A stretch of DNA of 64,000 bases from Tenericutes bacterium MO-XQ (GCA_002838185.1 CP017948.1:1798001-1862000); one strand, 5' to 3'. Shown: positions 50,471 through 60,080, numbered from the stretch's first letter. Notes: generated by a model from the sequence alone, not told the origin. Program-made: numbers and translations.

Positions 50471-52354
50471 TCACGTACAATTAGATATCGTTTTTTTACT
50501 TAAATGTGATTCCAAATTTTTATTAACACAATACACATAACACCCTTTCATACCACGTGTAAGCAATGTCCTATATGTATTCTTAATCACTTCATCTGCG
50601 AGTCTTAAAGTCTCTTCTTTATTCTTCTTTAATCCTGATTTCCATCCTTTAACAGACTGATCAGTTTTTGCTCTTTTAGAAACATCAGTGACTATTCTAC
50701 CATTTTCATATCTTAAATCATCACCAATGATGACTCCAATATAATCAAGTTCTAGTCCTTGAGAAGTGTGTATGCATCCAACTTCATTCACACTATCTTC
50801 TTTAATGAGCCATTCCATACCATCACTACCTAAATTCCAACTCATCGAGAAATCATGTTCTTTGATTTGAATATCGTGATGGTTTGTATCATTTCTTTTA
50901 GATTTTTCCCATTCCCAACAATAACCAGCCAATAGTCTTGCTTTATTATTGATTTTATTTTTCTCAAATATAAAATCTCTTAATTCATTTGGGTCATCAA
51001 AAACTCTGAAATCATATTCGTTTGGATCAAGTATATCATTAGCTGTTTCTCTAATCTCTAATAAATTATCAATCCAAGCTAAATACCCATCGCTACCATT
51101 GCATCTAAATTGTGATGTTAGTTCCATTTCATAAACATCTGAATGTTGTTTTCTTGCCCAATGTTTTATCTCAGCAACTGATCCCTTATCTTTAAATGTA
51201 ACACGTTGTGCTTCATCTATGAAAAATATCGATAACTTCGATGCATGTATGATTTCTTTAATTTGGTTTTCTCCTAAGTTTGAAAACATACCCGATTTTT
51301 CATTTAATCTATGCGCTTCATCGACAATTAAACAATCAAAATAATCTTTTTCAGTATCAACATATGATCCTGATCCCTTGAATAGATTATCAATAAATGA
51401 TTTTTTTCTATATCCTTTTAATAATGCAGAAAATACTGCTCTTGGTGCAGAATTTCTAGTTACATATTGAGTATTATATTGATATTTATTGATAAGCTCA
51501 ACCAATAAATTAATTGCAATAACGCTTTTTCCAGTCCCCGGACCACCTTTAACAATAACTGTTTTCTTCTTACCATCATCAAGTGTTTGTGCTAAATCTC
51601 TTAAGGCTTCATATACTACTTTTTGCTCTTCAATCATATAAAACTCTTTATTCCCATTTAACATTGAACCAATTTGTTCACCTAATGATTTAGATGGTTT
51701 AATTCTTCCGTGATCAATGCGATATAAAATATCCTTTTGATCAGCTTTACGTATATATTTCTTTATGAAGTTAGATAATTCTTCAGTATCATCTCTTAAG
51801 AACGCTGGTGCTTGACTCATATATTCCTGATAAAAATCATTAATGATTGGATCATCATGAGTTTTTCTTGGATAATTATGCAAATAAGCACATGGATATA
51901 ATTGAATATTATCTTTTCTTACCGTTTCGTTATATTCTTTGATAAGTAAAGCATATGTCCATGCTTGATACGATGGGTGTGTAAGTTCTCTTAAAGCATG
52001 TCCAACAAATGATTTGACAACACCATCTTTGTTTGTCTTTTCTGCTTCAGACCATTGTTTTAATTCAACAATGACTACACTTTCTTCATTATCTTCATTG
52101 ATCCCAGCAACAATAAAATCAACACGTTTTGACGTGTTTGGAACTTGATATTCAATCGCAACACTTACATCATCAGGAATTTCTGATTGAATAAGAATAT
52201 TGCTCATATACATCATTGACATTTTCCAAGAATTGATTTGACTTAATCCACTGCCACCTATTTTTTCTTTATAGGCATCATAGATTTTATTTTCTATTTG
52301 ATTTCTTAAAACATCTTGAATAAATGTCTTTTTACTTGCAGTATATATAATCAA
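50471..52354 (-). CDS. PD-(D/E)xK nuclease-like domain fused to DUF2075 helicase
   Basis: 627 residues. Residues 60-101 carry a PD-(D/E)xK-like core: IEYQVP, D79 in KRVDFIVAG, and E97-x-K99 in VVIVELKQW. From about 260 the protein is a DUF2075 (Schlafen-type) P-loop helicase: VKGGPGTGKSVIAINLL, DCLIVDEAHRL, IFFIDEAQRVTF, CIHTSQGLELDYIGVIIGDDL and TYRTLLTRGMKGCYVY. The start is a TTG with AGGTG six bases upstream; no ATG fits. It follows the MazG-like gene by 15 bp. Such nuclease-DUF2075 proteins with MazG-like partners are seen in defence islands. Confidence 0.9.
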   Translation of the reverse strand: MIIYTASKKTFIQDVLRNQIENKIYDAYKEKIGGSGLSQINSWKMSMMYMSNILIQSEIPDDVSVAIEYQVPNTSKRVDFIVAGINEDNEESVVIVELKQWSEAEKTNKDGVVKSFVGHALRELTHPSYQAWTYALLIKEYNETVRKDNIQLYPCAYLHNYPRKTHDDPIINDFYQEYMSQAPAFLRDDTEELSNFIKKYIRKADQKDILYRIDHGRIKPSKSLGEQIGSMLNGNKEFYMIEEQKVVYEALRDLAQTLDDGKKKTVIVKGGPGTGKSVIAINLLVELINKYQYNTQYVTRNSAPRAVFSALLKGYRKKSFIDNLFKGSGSYVDTEKDYFDCLIVDEAHRLNEKSGMFSNLGENQIKEIIHASKLSIFFIDEAQRVTFKDKGSVAEIKHWARKQHSDVYEMELTSQFRCNGSDGYLAWIDNLLEIRETANDILDPNEYDFRVFDDPNELRDFIFEKNKINNKARLLAGYCWEWEKSKRNDTNHHDIQIKEHDFSMSWNLGSDGMEWLIKEDSVNEVGCIHTSQGLELDYIGVIIGDDLRYENGRIVTDVSKRAKTDQSVKGWKSGLKKNKEETLRLADEVIKNTYRTLLTRGMKGCYVYCVNKNLESHLSKKTISNCT

Positions 52355-52369
52355 TGACTACACCTACTA

Positions 52370-52684
52370 TCATAATTTATTATATTTTGTGGATTTACCA
52401 TAAGATTTAGAAACTGGATATTTTTCTTCGTTTTTCTTTAGTTTGTCTAGGACTATTTGTTCTAAATCAAAGTCAAAACAGTCAGCAAACAATATGACAT
52501 AAGTCATAATATCTGCTAACTCATCCTTAATATTTTCAATATCGTAGTCCTTTGAATTCCATTGGAAATTTTCTAGCAGTTCGGCAGCTTCAATTGATAT
52601 TGATTTGGCTAAGTTTTCTGGGGTATGGAATTGTTTCCAATTTCTCATATCCCTGAACTTGACTATATTATCCTTTATATTCAT
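52370..52684 (-). CDS. MazG-like nucleotide pyrophosphohydrolase
   Basis: 104 residues, all-alpha NTP pyrophosphohydrolase of the MazG-like group. SIEAAELLENFQW supplies the E-x-x-E pair and IKDELADIMTYVIL the E-x-x-D pair that bind magnesium. LAKSISIEAAEL and KYPVSKSYGKS are typical of the short YpjD/DUF-type members. It removes diphosphate from dNTPs, modified nucleotides or signalling nucleotides. AAGGAG precedes the ATG. It is paired with the DUF2075 helicase, which suggests that nucleotide depletion or clean-up is part of the defence response. Confidence 0.9.
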   Translation of the reverse strand: MNIKDNIVKFRDMRNWKQFHTPENLAKSISIEAAELLENFQWNSKDYDIENIKDELADIMTYVILFADCFDFDLEQIVLDKLKKNEEKYPVSKSYGKSTKYNKL

Positions 52685-52782
52685 TTTAACTCCTTATTGT
52701 TTGATTTCTCAATTGTAACCTATTAATAGCATTGTATTAACTTGTTTTAAGTATAAAAAATAATATTTGAATAAATTATAAA

Positions 52783-53019
52783 CTATATTTCAAATGCATC
52801 TTTTAATGCTTTAACTAATTCTTGAGCAATTTTTTTGTCTATGTGCAAGACTTGACTTTGCTTGCCTTTATCTTGTCGTGAATTGCTACCAAATGTTTGT
52901 AAACGAACTAATCTTTCGCCTGCATGTTTGTAGACATTTAAATCAGCAATGCATTGTGTTACACCATCACGCGCTATATAGAACTTGTCTTTCACATTTA
53001 ATTCTTTAATTCTTGCCAT
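52783..53019 (-). CDS. Small unknown protein within the defence island
   Basis: 78 residues, not recognised: basic, with a strand-rich start (KFYIARDGVTQCIADLNVYKH) and a C-terminal helix (IDKKIAQELVKALKDAFEI). GGGAGGAT precedes the ATG, and the coding pattern is clean, so it is a real gene. It is flanked by 98- and 47-bp gaps, without overlaps, between the MazG and DUF4420 genes. It might be an accessory, immunity or regulatory protein of either neighbour. Confidence 0.72.
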   Translation of the reverse strand: MARIKELNVKDKFYIARDGVTQCIADLNVYKHAGERLVRLQTFGSNSRQDKGKQSQVLHIDKKIAQELVKALKDAFEI

Positions 53020-53066
53020 AAAAAATCCTCCCTAAAATAAATTTCTATTTAATTAATTTTGCAAAG

Positions 53067-53960
53067 TTAGTGTTTAGTAAATAATTTATCCAATGTTATA
53101 AAATCCATATTTGATAAGTTACATACAAACCTTATATTACTAATAGACTCATGATAATTTTCAAACTTAGGAATCTGTGAAAATGAATAAAACTTAATGT
53201 TTTCTACTGAAATATTATATTTGACATCTGAATAATTGAATGGAACACCTAACAAGTAATTTTCAAAATAAGCTTTTTTCACATGATATTTCATGAATAA
53301 ATCATTGATACTACTATATATTTCATCAATAGTTAATCCCTTATTATATTCTTTTACTAATATTGAACAAAGATATCCATTTCCAAGTAATTGATCATTA
53401 TTAATGTGATGTTTCCTTTCATCAGATATCGTTGTTTTGATCTCTATATTAAAATCATTATACTCAAAATCTACAAGATGTATATCTGATCCTTTGTAGT
53501 AATTCACCATGTTAATCTTATACTGATCATATATATGTTTGATAAATATGAGTTCTCCAATATTACCAATAAATTTATTGTAATCAAAAGTAATTGTTTT
53601 AAAAACTTCAGATATTTCATTATATAGGGTAAGTAAATCATCTGATTTGATAATGTTTTTTTCTGCGAAACTGGAAAGCGTATCCAAAAAGATCTCTATT
53701 TTTCTTAGATCTTTGTTATGATAAAAAATTACTGAATATATTCCTTCAATGCCAGAAACAATGTATCTGGAATTTATTGATATACTCATGTCACCATTTT
53801 TAAATCTTTTATTTTGTCCATTCTCAGATTTCACTATAAAACATATATTGTCTTTTTGTTTCCCGATAGAATAATTTTCTGTTTCATATAATAGTATAAT
53901 TTTATTATCATCTTCTGTGATTGTCTCAAAAAACTTATTTATCAATTTCTTATTGTTCAT
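53067..53960 (-). CDS. DUF4420 PD-(D/E)xK nuclease of the MORC-type restriction system
   Basis: 297 residues. The nuclease core is visible as E136 in GNIGELIFI, D159 in KGSDIHLVDF and E173-x-K175 in FNIEIKTT, an intact PD-(D/E)xK set. The layout matches DUF4420, which regularly stands next to Z1, GHKL ATPase and DNA methylase genes. It would be the DNA-cutting component of the set. AAAGGATATAATAT precedes the ATG; the gene begins three bases after the Z1 gene stops. Confidence 0.87.
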   Translation of the reverse strand: MNNKKLINKFFETITEDDNKIILLYETENYSIGKQKDNICFIVKSENGQNKRFKNGDMSISINSRYIVSGIEGIYSVIFYHNKDLRKIEIFLDTLSSFAEKNIIKSDDLLTLYNEISEVFKTITFDYNKFIGNIGELIFIKHIYDQYKINMVNYYKGSDIHLVDFEYNDFNIEIKTTISDERKHHINNDQLLGNGYLCSILVKEYNKGLTIDEIYSSINDLFMKYHVKKAYFENYLLGVPFNYSDVKYNISVENIKFYSFSQIPKFENYHESISNIRFVCNLSNMDFITLDKLFTKH

Positions 53961-53963
53961 ATA

Positions 53964-56138
53964 TTATATCCTTTGAATAAAACTTTGTGGATTTACTTTT
54001 GTGTTGTTTATTGCCAAAAAAAGTATCTTCTGTCCTTCATACAACTCCATACCTTTAATATCTTTTACTTTTGTAAAGTGTATTTGCACATGATCAAAAT
54101 CACTAAAATGATATAAATCACCTGAATAATCTCCAGACGGTGAAGCTCCACTGAGAACATTACCAGTATAGATTATTTGGTTACTCCTAATGTTATCTCT
54201 TGATAAAGTATAACCTTTACTATTATCATACAAATCTTTCATAACGATTAATTTAATTCTTGTCGCAGAATTAAGAAGATTTATTAGACTTTCATATAAT
54301 CGTTCATTTATAATGTTTATTTCTGGATGGTTTATATAATCTTTCACTATTCGATAAAATTCTTTTGAATCAACATCATATATTGGAATATCTTTTACAG
54401 TGTTTTCATATTTATGTTTTTTTAAAAAATCGTTTATCTTAAAATTAATAGTACTATGTATTGTATAATCGCTTAAATACACAAACTTTCTTTGCTGTAT
54501 AAAATTAGAAGAAGTACTTCTTGTTAGTGATCCTTTGAGTATTACATTTTTCCTTGTTAAGTCTAATTTATCACTAATTTTCACTTGTAACTTACTCTCT
54601 CTCAAATCAACATTGTTATCGATACAATACTTTATCTCGTCATATAGAGATGTATCATGATGATATATACTGTTAAATTCCTTTTGTATTCCTTCTGTAG
54701 TGAAAATTTTAATTAGATTTATAATCTTTTCCCTATAACCAAACCATCTAGCTCTTTGTAATATTGTATCTATATTACCTCTACCATCTCTTCTATCGCG
54801 GGTGATGAACGATACTGTTAAATCTTGAATGGTAATACCTCTTCCTAGCATATTACCTCCAATAAGTATCCCACATTTACTTTTTTGAAAATCATCATAC
54901 TCTAATTGTTCATCTGAATTGATAATTGAAATATTATTTATCTCTAATTCTGCATTGTAAAAACATGATAAGACCTTATTAAAACTCTTTAAAAATTCGC
55001 TGCATTTAAAACCAAATTTATCTTCTATTCCGAATTCTAAAAAATATTCTTTAATATAGTCAATTATTTTTTCTGCAATTATATCCAATATTTTAAATTC
55101 ATAGAAATTGTTTACCTCTTTTAAGTCTGTATCTAGTATTTTACTTAATTCTTTATAATCTTTCACATGCACAGATTTCAAATGAGAATTATGAATAAGC
55201 ATCCAGTTTTTATTGTTTCTATATTTTTCCTTATTATGAAACTCCGTTTCATATACAGTGAACATGTAGTAAATAAGAGCTTTTCTTAATTCTTCTTCAT
55301 AATGCTTTTTATTTCCTGTTACGAAAGATATATATTCATTATTAGAATGGAATGTTTCTAAACCACAATATCCCATGCCTGGCTCAACTAACTCAACAAA
55401 TTCAGGTGCAAGATGATTAAACTTATCAATGAAAACATTAGCCTGTGGTGTAGCTGTAACACTCAATAAAGAAATTTTTTCACTTGTATTGGTTATATCT
55501 TTAACTAGTTTAAAAATAGAACTTTCTTTGTCCTTATTGACTTGTGTGTTTGGTGTAAACTGGTCACCTTCATCATCGATGACTAATATTCTTTTATCAG
55601 AAAACTCTTCAACTATTTTAACTACCTTTTGTAAATGGTCATCCTCCTTCAGAACTGAAATCATTACACCACCATTTGCATTTTCATTTTCCAAAGTCAT
55701 AAAGACATCTTTCATATCTTCAATTGTTCCTATTACAGAATTTTTTATGTTTGAGGTGTCGTAGAACCATACATCTCTTCTTGATAGTCTAAAAGCTTTT
55801 TGTAACCTCTTTTTATTCTGTACAAGTAAATTGGTTGTTACTCCTGATAAAAAAATAACAAGGTTAAATCCATTATCAATTGCACAAGCTGCGGTACATA
55901 GAAAATAAGTGGTTTTACCAGATTGGACTTTTCCGAAAGCTAAACCGGTTTTTACATATTTTGCTTGCTTATCATTATATAATGTAAATCTGGATACAGT
56001 GTTCATTGCAGAATCTACAATTTTTTGATATTCAGTAATCTTACCTTCAAGGTTATCTCTAATAAAGTTATTAAGTATTTTACCTTTAGTTACTTGAGAA
56101 ACATAATACAAATCTCTTAATGGTATCATCTCATTCAT
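53964..56138 (-). CDS. Z1-domain helicase-like P-loop ATPase
   Basis: 724 residues. Walker A is FGKVQSGKTTYF (69-76), Walker B VIDDEGDQF near 190, then SVTATPQANVFI. The Z1 domain follows with GGNMLGRGITIQDLTVSFITR and ILQRARWFGYR, the counterparts of SF2 helicase motifs V and VI. Z1 proteins occur with MORC-like GHKL ATPases in bacterial restriction systems, where they are thought to move along or remodel DNA. AGGGGGT precedes the ATG. It lies between the GHKL and DUF4420 genes. Confidence 0.9.
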   Translation of the reverse strand: MNEMIPLRDLYYVSQVTKGKILNNFIRDNLEGKITEYQKIVDSAMNTVSRFTLYNDKQAKYVKTGLAFGKVQSGKTTYFLCTAACAIDNGFNLVIFLSGVTTNLLVQNKKRLQKAFRLSRRDVWFYDTSNIKNSVIGTIEDMKDVFMTLENENANGGVMISVLKEDDHLQKVVKIVEEFSDKRILVIDDEGDQFTPNTQVNKDKESSIFKLVKDITNTSEKISLLSVTATPQANVFIDKFNHLAPEFVELVEPGMGYCGLETFHSNNEYISFVTGNKKHYEEELRKALIYYMFTVYETEFHNKEKYRNNKNWMLIHNSHLKSVHVKDYKELSKILDTDLKEVNNFYEFKILDIIAEKIIDYIKEYFLEFGIEDKFGFKCSEFLKSFNKVLSCFYNAELEINNISIINSDEQLEYDDFQKSKCGILIGGNMLGRGITIQDLTVSFITRDRRDGRGNIDTILQRARWFGYREKIINLIKIFTTEGIQKEFNSIYHHDTSLYDEIKYCIDNNVDLRESKLQVKISDKLDLTRKNVILKGSLTRSTSSNFIQQRKFVYLSDYTIHSTINFKINDFLKKHKYENTVKDIPIYDVDSKEFYRIVKDYINHPEINIINERLYESLINLLNSATRIKLIVMKDLYDNSKGYTLSRDNIRSNQIIYTGNVLSGASPSGDYSGDLYHFSDFDHVQIHFTKVKDIKGMELYEGQKILFLAINNTKVNPQSFIQRI

Positions 56139-56142
56139 ATGT

Positions 56143-58203
56143 TTACCCCCTGTTAGAAATAAAGTTGTTTATTAGGCTTCTAAATCTATAAATGAACTCA
56201 TTCTCCTCTGATAGATTGACTTCAGAGGTAACAATTGCCAATGCAATTCTTGTAATAACATACTTAAAATCTTGATTATTTGAGAACTTTGTAAACAAAT
56301 CATGAGCAATATTGATTCTAACAACTTTATCACATATATTTTTCTCTTCATCTATCGGATTTGATAACATAATGAAGTTGCCAGCATTTGTAAATAAAAT
56401 CCTGTACTTAATACCATCAAACTTGAAAACTTCATCTGATGCTTTTTCTAGAATTTTTAATTTTAAAATTCTTTCTGCTTCTTCATTATTTATATGCTTA
56501 TTATTCGAAATTAGTTCTTTTTCAATGATTTCTTGTATTTGATTGCTCTTATGATATTCTTCTATACTTTCAAGTTCCAGAGATGTATGTACAATTTGTT
56601 CTTCATTAATTTCTTTAATAACAGCTGTTGGATTAGAATTTTCCACTTCAAATCCTTCAGGTAATCTATCACTTTTATTAAATTTCTGAATAATGTACTT
56701 TATATCTAGAATTCTTTCATTAATAGCTCTATATAATTTTTCTTGAAGGTCTTCTGACCATGAAAAACTATCTTTAGACTGTGTTACATCAATATCATCT
56801 AGATCAATTTCACCAAACAGCCTTTGGGATTCAAATGAGTTAGGTGCACCGAAGATTATATCTGGTTTTAAGAATTCTCCAACTCTTCCTTCAATCACTC
56901 TTCCTCTTCTGTATAAAACTAACCCCGCATTTGAAGCTCCTGTATTATTCAAAAAACCGATGATTATTCTGATATGGTGAAATATACCATTATGTTCTAT
57001 ATAAAACTTCTCTTTTTTATATAAAGTAGGTCTACTATTTAAATCAATCAGAAATTTGTACTCTGGATTCTTTTTCTTGAAATCTTCAAGATATGTGTGC
57101 ATTTTTTTGTATATAGTTGAATATTTTTGAGCTTCCGCTTCTAACTGTTTACCATTAAAAAAAATCTTGACTGGTCGATTTTTATCCTTAGAATTAACTC
57201 CTAAAATATCACGTCTATATATAATACTTAACTCTTTTACTATTCTCCCTATAGTTCTGCTTCCTGTTATTTCTCTATCCGTATAAATATTAGAAATCAC
57301 TACTGTTGTCCCATGTATTGATTGTGGCACTTTATTCTTTTCGATTATCATCTCTTTTGGTTTATCAGCATCTAAAACATCTGTGTCTAAAGTCAATCGA
57401 TATTTGTTTGAACTACCATACTCAGTAGATTCAACTGTCAATGATTTACCAAACCAAAAAGCAGCAGTTTTTAATCCCATACCAAACTCATTTCTACCAC
57501 TCTTATCGATAGGAGCATCTTTAAGTCTGAAAGCACGCTTAAAATCACTCAACTCCATACCAAAAGCATTATCTTTAATAGTTAGCGAACGACTCGATCT
57601 ATCATAATCAATATCTATTCTTAATGTATCAAAAGATTCTAATGAATTTAAAATATCCTGATGATTTTTTTCAAAATAACTTGCTGTAGAGTTGTCAACA
57701 AATTCACTTAATGCATTCCATACTTTATAATTAAAGTTTTTAAAATAACTATAAATATCTGATTCTGGTTGGATATTAATCGTAGTATCTGTATCAATTT
57801 TATTTACTTCTTTGTATAGGTGAAAAAGTTTTGCCTTATATTGCATACTACTAAAATTAACAGATCCAGGTTCTCCAAAATCGGTTTTTTTAAACTTCAA
57901 ACTCTTATTACCATGAAGTAAATTATCATCCTCTAATGATTCTGAAAATTCAGCAACTAAACAAGAATCCTCTTTAGGATATATAACCCAAAGTATGGGC
58001 TTTTCATGACCATTTCCCAAATAATTTCTAATTAATGACTGCATAGTTTTATTTCCAGTTTGTATACGTAAATTATCAGGTTCATTGTTAACTTCACTTG
58101 CAAAAGTAATATAATGACTCTTCTCATCAATCAGATAATAGTCATTCATTTTTTTATAGTTCACATTGTACATATTTAATATTTTATCTATTTCTTGCAC
58201 CAT
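56143..58203 (-). CDS. MORC/MutL-like GHKL ATPase
   Basis: 686 residues. The GHKL ATPase fold has an N-box ALSEFVDNSTASY (E167, D170, N171), motif II DNAFGM (211-216), motif III GMGLKTAAFWFG (241-252) and HGTTVVISNIY. The first 150 residues are a separate alpha/beta domain, and residues 330-460 form the S5/transducer-like part. The last 180 residues are helical. It belongs to the bacterial MORC-like ATPases described in restriction-modification contexts. GGAGGTA precedes the ATG; it is three bases from the methylase gene. Confidence 0.9.
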   Translation of the reverse strand: MVQEIDKILNMYNVNYKKMNDYYLIDEKSHYITFASEVNNEPDNLRIQTGNKTMQSLIRNYLGNGHEKPILWVIYPKEDSCLVAEFSESLEDDNLLHGNKSLKFKKTDFGEPGSVNFSSMQYKAKLFHLYKEVNKIDTDTTINIQPESDIYSYFKNFNYKVWNALSEFVDNSTASYFEKNHQDILNSLESFDTLRIDIDYDRSSRSLTIKDNAFGMELSDFKRAFRLKDAPIDKSGRNEFGMGLKTAAFWFGKSLTVESTEYGSSNKYRLTLDTDVLDADKPKEMIIEKNKVPQSIHGTTVVISNIYTDREITGSRTIGRIVKELSIIYRRDILGVNSKDKNRPVKIFFNGKQLEAEAQKYSTIYKKMHTYLEDFKKKNPEYKFLIDLNSRPTLYKKEKFYIEHNGIFHHIRIIIGFLNNTGASNAGLVLYRRGRVIEGRVGEFLKPDIIFGAPNSFESQRLFGEIDLDDIDVTQSKDSFSWSEDLQEKLYRAINERILDIKYIIQKFNKSDRLPEGFEVENSNPTAVIKEINEEQIVHTSLELESIEEYHKSNQIQEIIEKELISNNKHINNEEAERILKLKILEKASDEVFKFDGIKYRILFTNAGNFIMLSNPIDEEKNICDKVVRINIAHDLFTKFSNNQDFKYVITRIALAIVTSEVNLSEENEFIYRFRSLINNFISNRG

Positions 58204-58205
58204 TT

Positions 58206-59384
58206 TTATACCTCCAGTAATTTCCTTGCAATATATTCAACAACACCAACATTTACTGTATTCCCGAATTGTTTATATGCTTGATAATCATTTTCAGAAA
58301 TCTTAAATGAGTCTGGAAAACTTTGAAGTCTAGCACACTCTCTTGGTGTTAATTTTCGATAATTATCTTGATAGTATATAATAGGAACTTGGGAGATCGC
58401 TACTAGTGCGGGTATAAAAGATGGTCTTTTTGCTCGAAGCCCTGATGGTCGAAATTGTAAAATTGTTTCATTTAATCTCGTACAATCTTCTTGACATTGC
58501 CATTCTAATTTTTGAAATGTTGGCTTCAGATTCCAAAAGTTATATTTTTCTGCCCATTTATCAATATATGTCTTATACTCACGATAAAACTCCTGATTTC
58601 TGTAAATAATTCTAAGTTTCCATTCCGGTGCTTGTTCAGGATCATCAGATGGGTAAAGAAAGTAGTTCCCCCATATAGGAAATGATGGTTTAAAATCTAT
58701 ATTATCCAATAACTCTTGCCACATTTCAATTATTCTAACTTTGTTGCTATCTAAAATGTAACGACGATCAACATCAAAGTCAAGAATATTGCTAGCAAAT
58801 AAATTTGAATTATTTTTGTTCTTTTTAGTGAACTCAATATTTGGTAAATCTATATTATAACTCTTATGAACTCCATATATATAGACGCGATCACGCGAAT
58901 GAGGTATCGGTTTATCTAAGTCTGTCGGGCTCATTATCGTTGGATAATCGTGAACTATATATCCTAATTTTTGTAAAGTATTAATAATAGTGTTCCATGT
59001 ATCTTTTTTATCATGTGTTGTCAAATTCTTTACGTTTTCAAGCAATATATACTTTATAGGTTGTTTAATATTAACAAAATAACTAAGAATTTCTTTAATG
59101 TTGAAGAACAATGTTCCTTTTGTTTTATCACTAAATCCATTTTGAAATCCTGCTTTTGAAAAAGATTGGCATGGAAATCCTGCTGTAAGAAGATCTGCAT
59201 GAGGTATTTTTTCTAAATCGATTTTTGTAATGTCTCCATAAACTTCCATTTGGAAGTTCTTCTTATATACATCTACTGCATCCTGATTAATTTCAGAAGC
59301 AAAAACACACTCACCACCAAGTTTTTTTAGGGCAACATGAAACCCACCTATTCCTGAAAATAAATCAATAAATTTAAATGCCAC
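58206..59384 (-). CDS. dcm: DNA (cytosine-5) methyltransferase
   Basis: 392 residues with all conserved C5-methylase motifs: motif I FIDLFSGIGGFHVALK, motif IV GFPCQSFS with catalytic C72, motif VI LLENVKNL, motif VIII-type RDRVYIYG and motifs IX/X RECARLQSFPD and FGNTVNVGVVEYIARKL. The variable target-recognition region spans about 230-320. The start is a GTG with AGGAGGG upstream. It is the first gene of the MORC-type set (methylase, GHKL ATPase, Z1 protein, DUF4420 nuclease) and would protect the host's own sites. The target sequence cannot be deduced. Confidence 0.95.
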   Translation of the reverse strand: MAFKFIDLFSGIGGFHVALKKLGGECVFASEINQDAVDVYKKNFQMEVYGDITKIDLEKIPHADLLTAGFPCQSFSKAGFQNGFSDKTKGTLFFNIKEILSYFVNIKQPIKYILLENVKNLTTHDKKDTWNTIINTLQKLGYIVHDYPTIMSPTDLDKPIPHSRDRVYIYGVHKSYNIDLPNIEFTKKNKNNSNLFASNILDFDVDRRYILDSNKVRIIEMWQELLDNIDFKPSFPIWGNYFLYPSDDPEQAPEWKLRIIYRNQEFYREYKTYIDKWAEKYNFWNLKPTFQKLEWQCQEDCTRLNETILQFRPSGLRAKRPSFIPALVAISQVPIIYYQDNYRKLTPRECARLQSFPDSFKISENDYQAYKQFGNTVNVGVVEYIARKLLEV

Positions 59385-59409
59385 GAAAATCCCTCCTCAA
59401 GTACTTTAC

Positions 59410-59438
59410 ATTGTATTATTTAAATTAATCTATCGTAA
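59410..59438 (-). promoter_or_regulatory. Promoter of the methylase operon
   Basis: TTACGA (59433-59438), a 17-bp spacer and TACAAT (59410-59415) on the minus strand lie about 25 bases before the GTG start codon. Confidence 0.5.
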
Positions 59439-59816
59439 AAAATAAAACAAAAAAACTGGATTTTATCCGATTATAATTATATATTTATCAGAAACACTAT
59501 TAAATAAAGCGTTATTTCTATTGAAGGTATTATATCAAATTTACCATTCCAGTCAAAATCACTTTTTATATTCTCAAAGTTTTTAGAAAATTGACATAAA
59601 AGAAACATGAGAGTTTATTTACTAAGATCATTATATGCTACTCAATATGAATATCCCCCAATAGTTTATATAGCTGCTATAATTATATCACTTTTTTATG
59701 TATTTTATCTAGGTTAGAAAGTGAATTGCAATGTTGCTTAATAGATTTACTGATAATTTGTCTTATGATCATACATGTCAGATATTCTATGTAAAACATA
59801 AATATTCAATAAACTA
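59439..59816. other. Gene-poor AT-rich stretch at the island edge
   Basis: No convincing gene is seen. It contains a 36-codon plus-strand frame listed separately, scattered AT dyads and no terminator. It may be the boundary of the acquired island. Confidence 0.4.
59607..59717 (+). CDS. Possible 36-residue hydrophobic peptide or gene remnant
   Basis: The plus-strand frame starts MRVYLLRSLYATQYEYPP and continues into a hydrophobic stretch (IVYIAAIIISLFYVFY). There is no clear ribosome site. It could be a small membrane peptide, the remnant of an eroded gene, or chance. Confidence 0.2.
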   Translation: MRVYLLRSLYATQYEYPPIVYIAAIIISLFYVFYLG

Positions 59817-60080
59817 TCATTTGTAATTAGTTTTAAGTCCATTCAGACTAACCAAAAACACAATCAAAGGTATACCATATAGTTGAAACAAACCCCACAT
59901 GACTAATCCTAGCGCTGGTAAAACATCTTCAATAGGTGATTCTTGTATTTGTTCTAAAATAACTTCTAACTGAAATGCACCTAACCCAAGAAATGTAAAT
60001 AACTCACTAATCGTAATTGTGAGTAAAATCATTGTTGCAAGGCTTAGTAAGAAAAAAATAAACATAATTAACTTTTTCAT
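59817..60080 (-). CDS. Small membrane protein
   Basis: 87 residues with two hydrophobic helices (about 3-26 and 55-79) separated by an amphipathic, acidic segment (ILEQIQESPIEDVLPALG). GGGAGGGAT precedes the ATG. No family is recognised. It is transcribed away from the lipoprotein gene, leaving a shared 203-bp promoter region. Confidence 0.7.
   Translation of the reverse strand: MKKLIMFIFFLLSLATMILLTITISELFTFLGLGAFQLEVILEQIQESPIEDVLPALGLVMWGLFQLYGIPLIVFLVSLNGLKTNYK

Noticed and set aside
55429..55764. Plus-strand open frame opposite the Z1 gene
   Set aside because: Antisense to a conserved P-loop protein, with no site and no family resemblance.
31273..59384. Prophage or integrative element
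   Set aside because: No integrase, transposase, capsid, terminase or conjugation gene, and no tRNA or obvious attachment repeat was seen at the edges; the stretch is best called a defence island.
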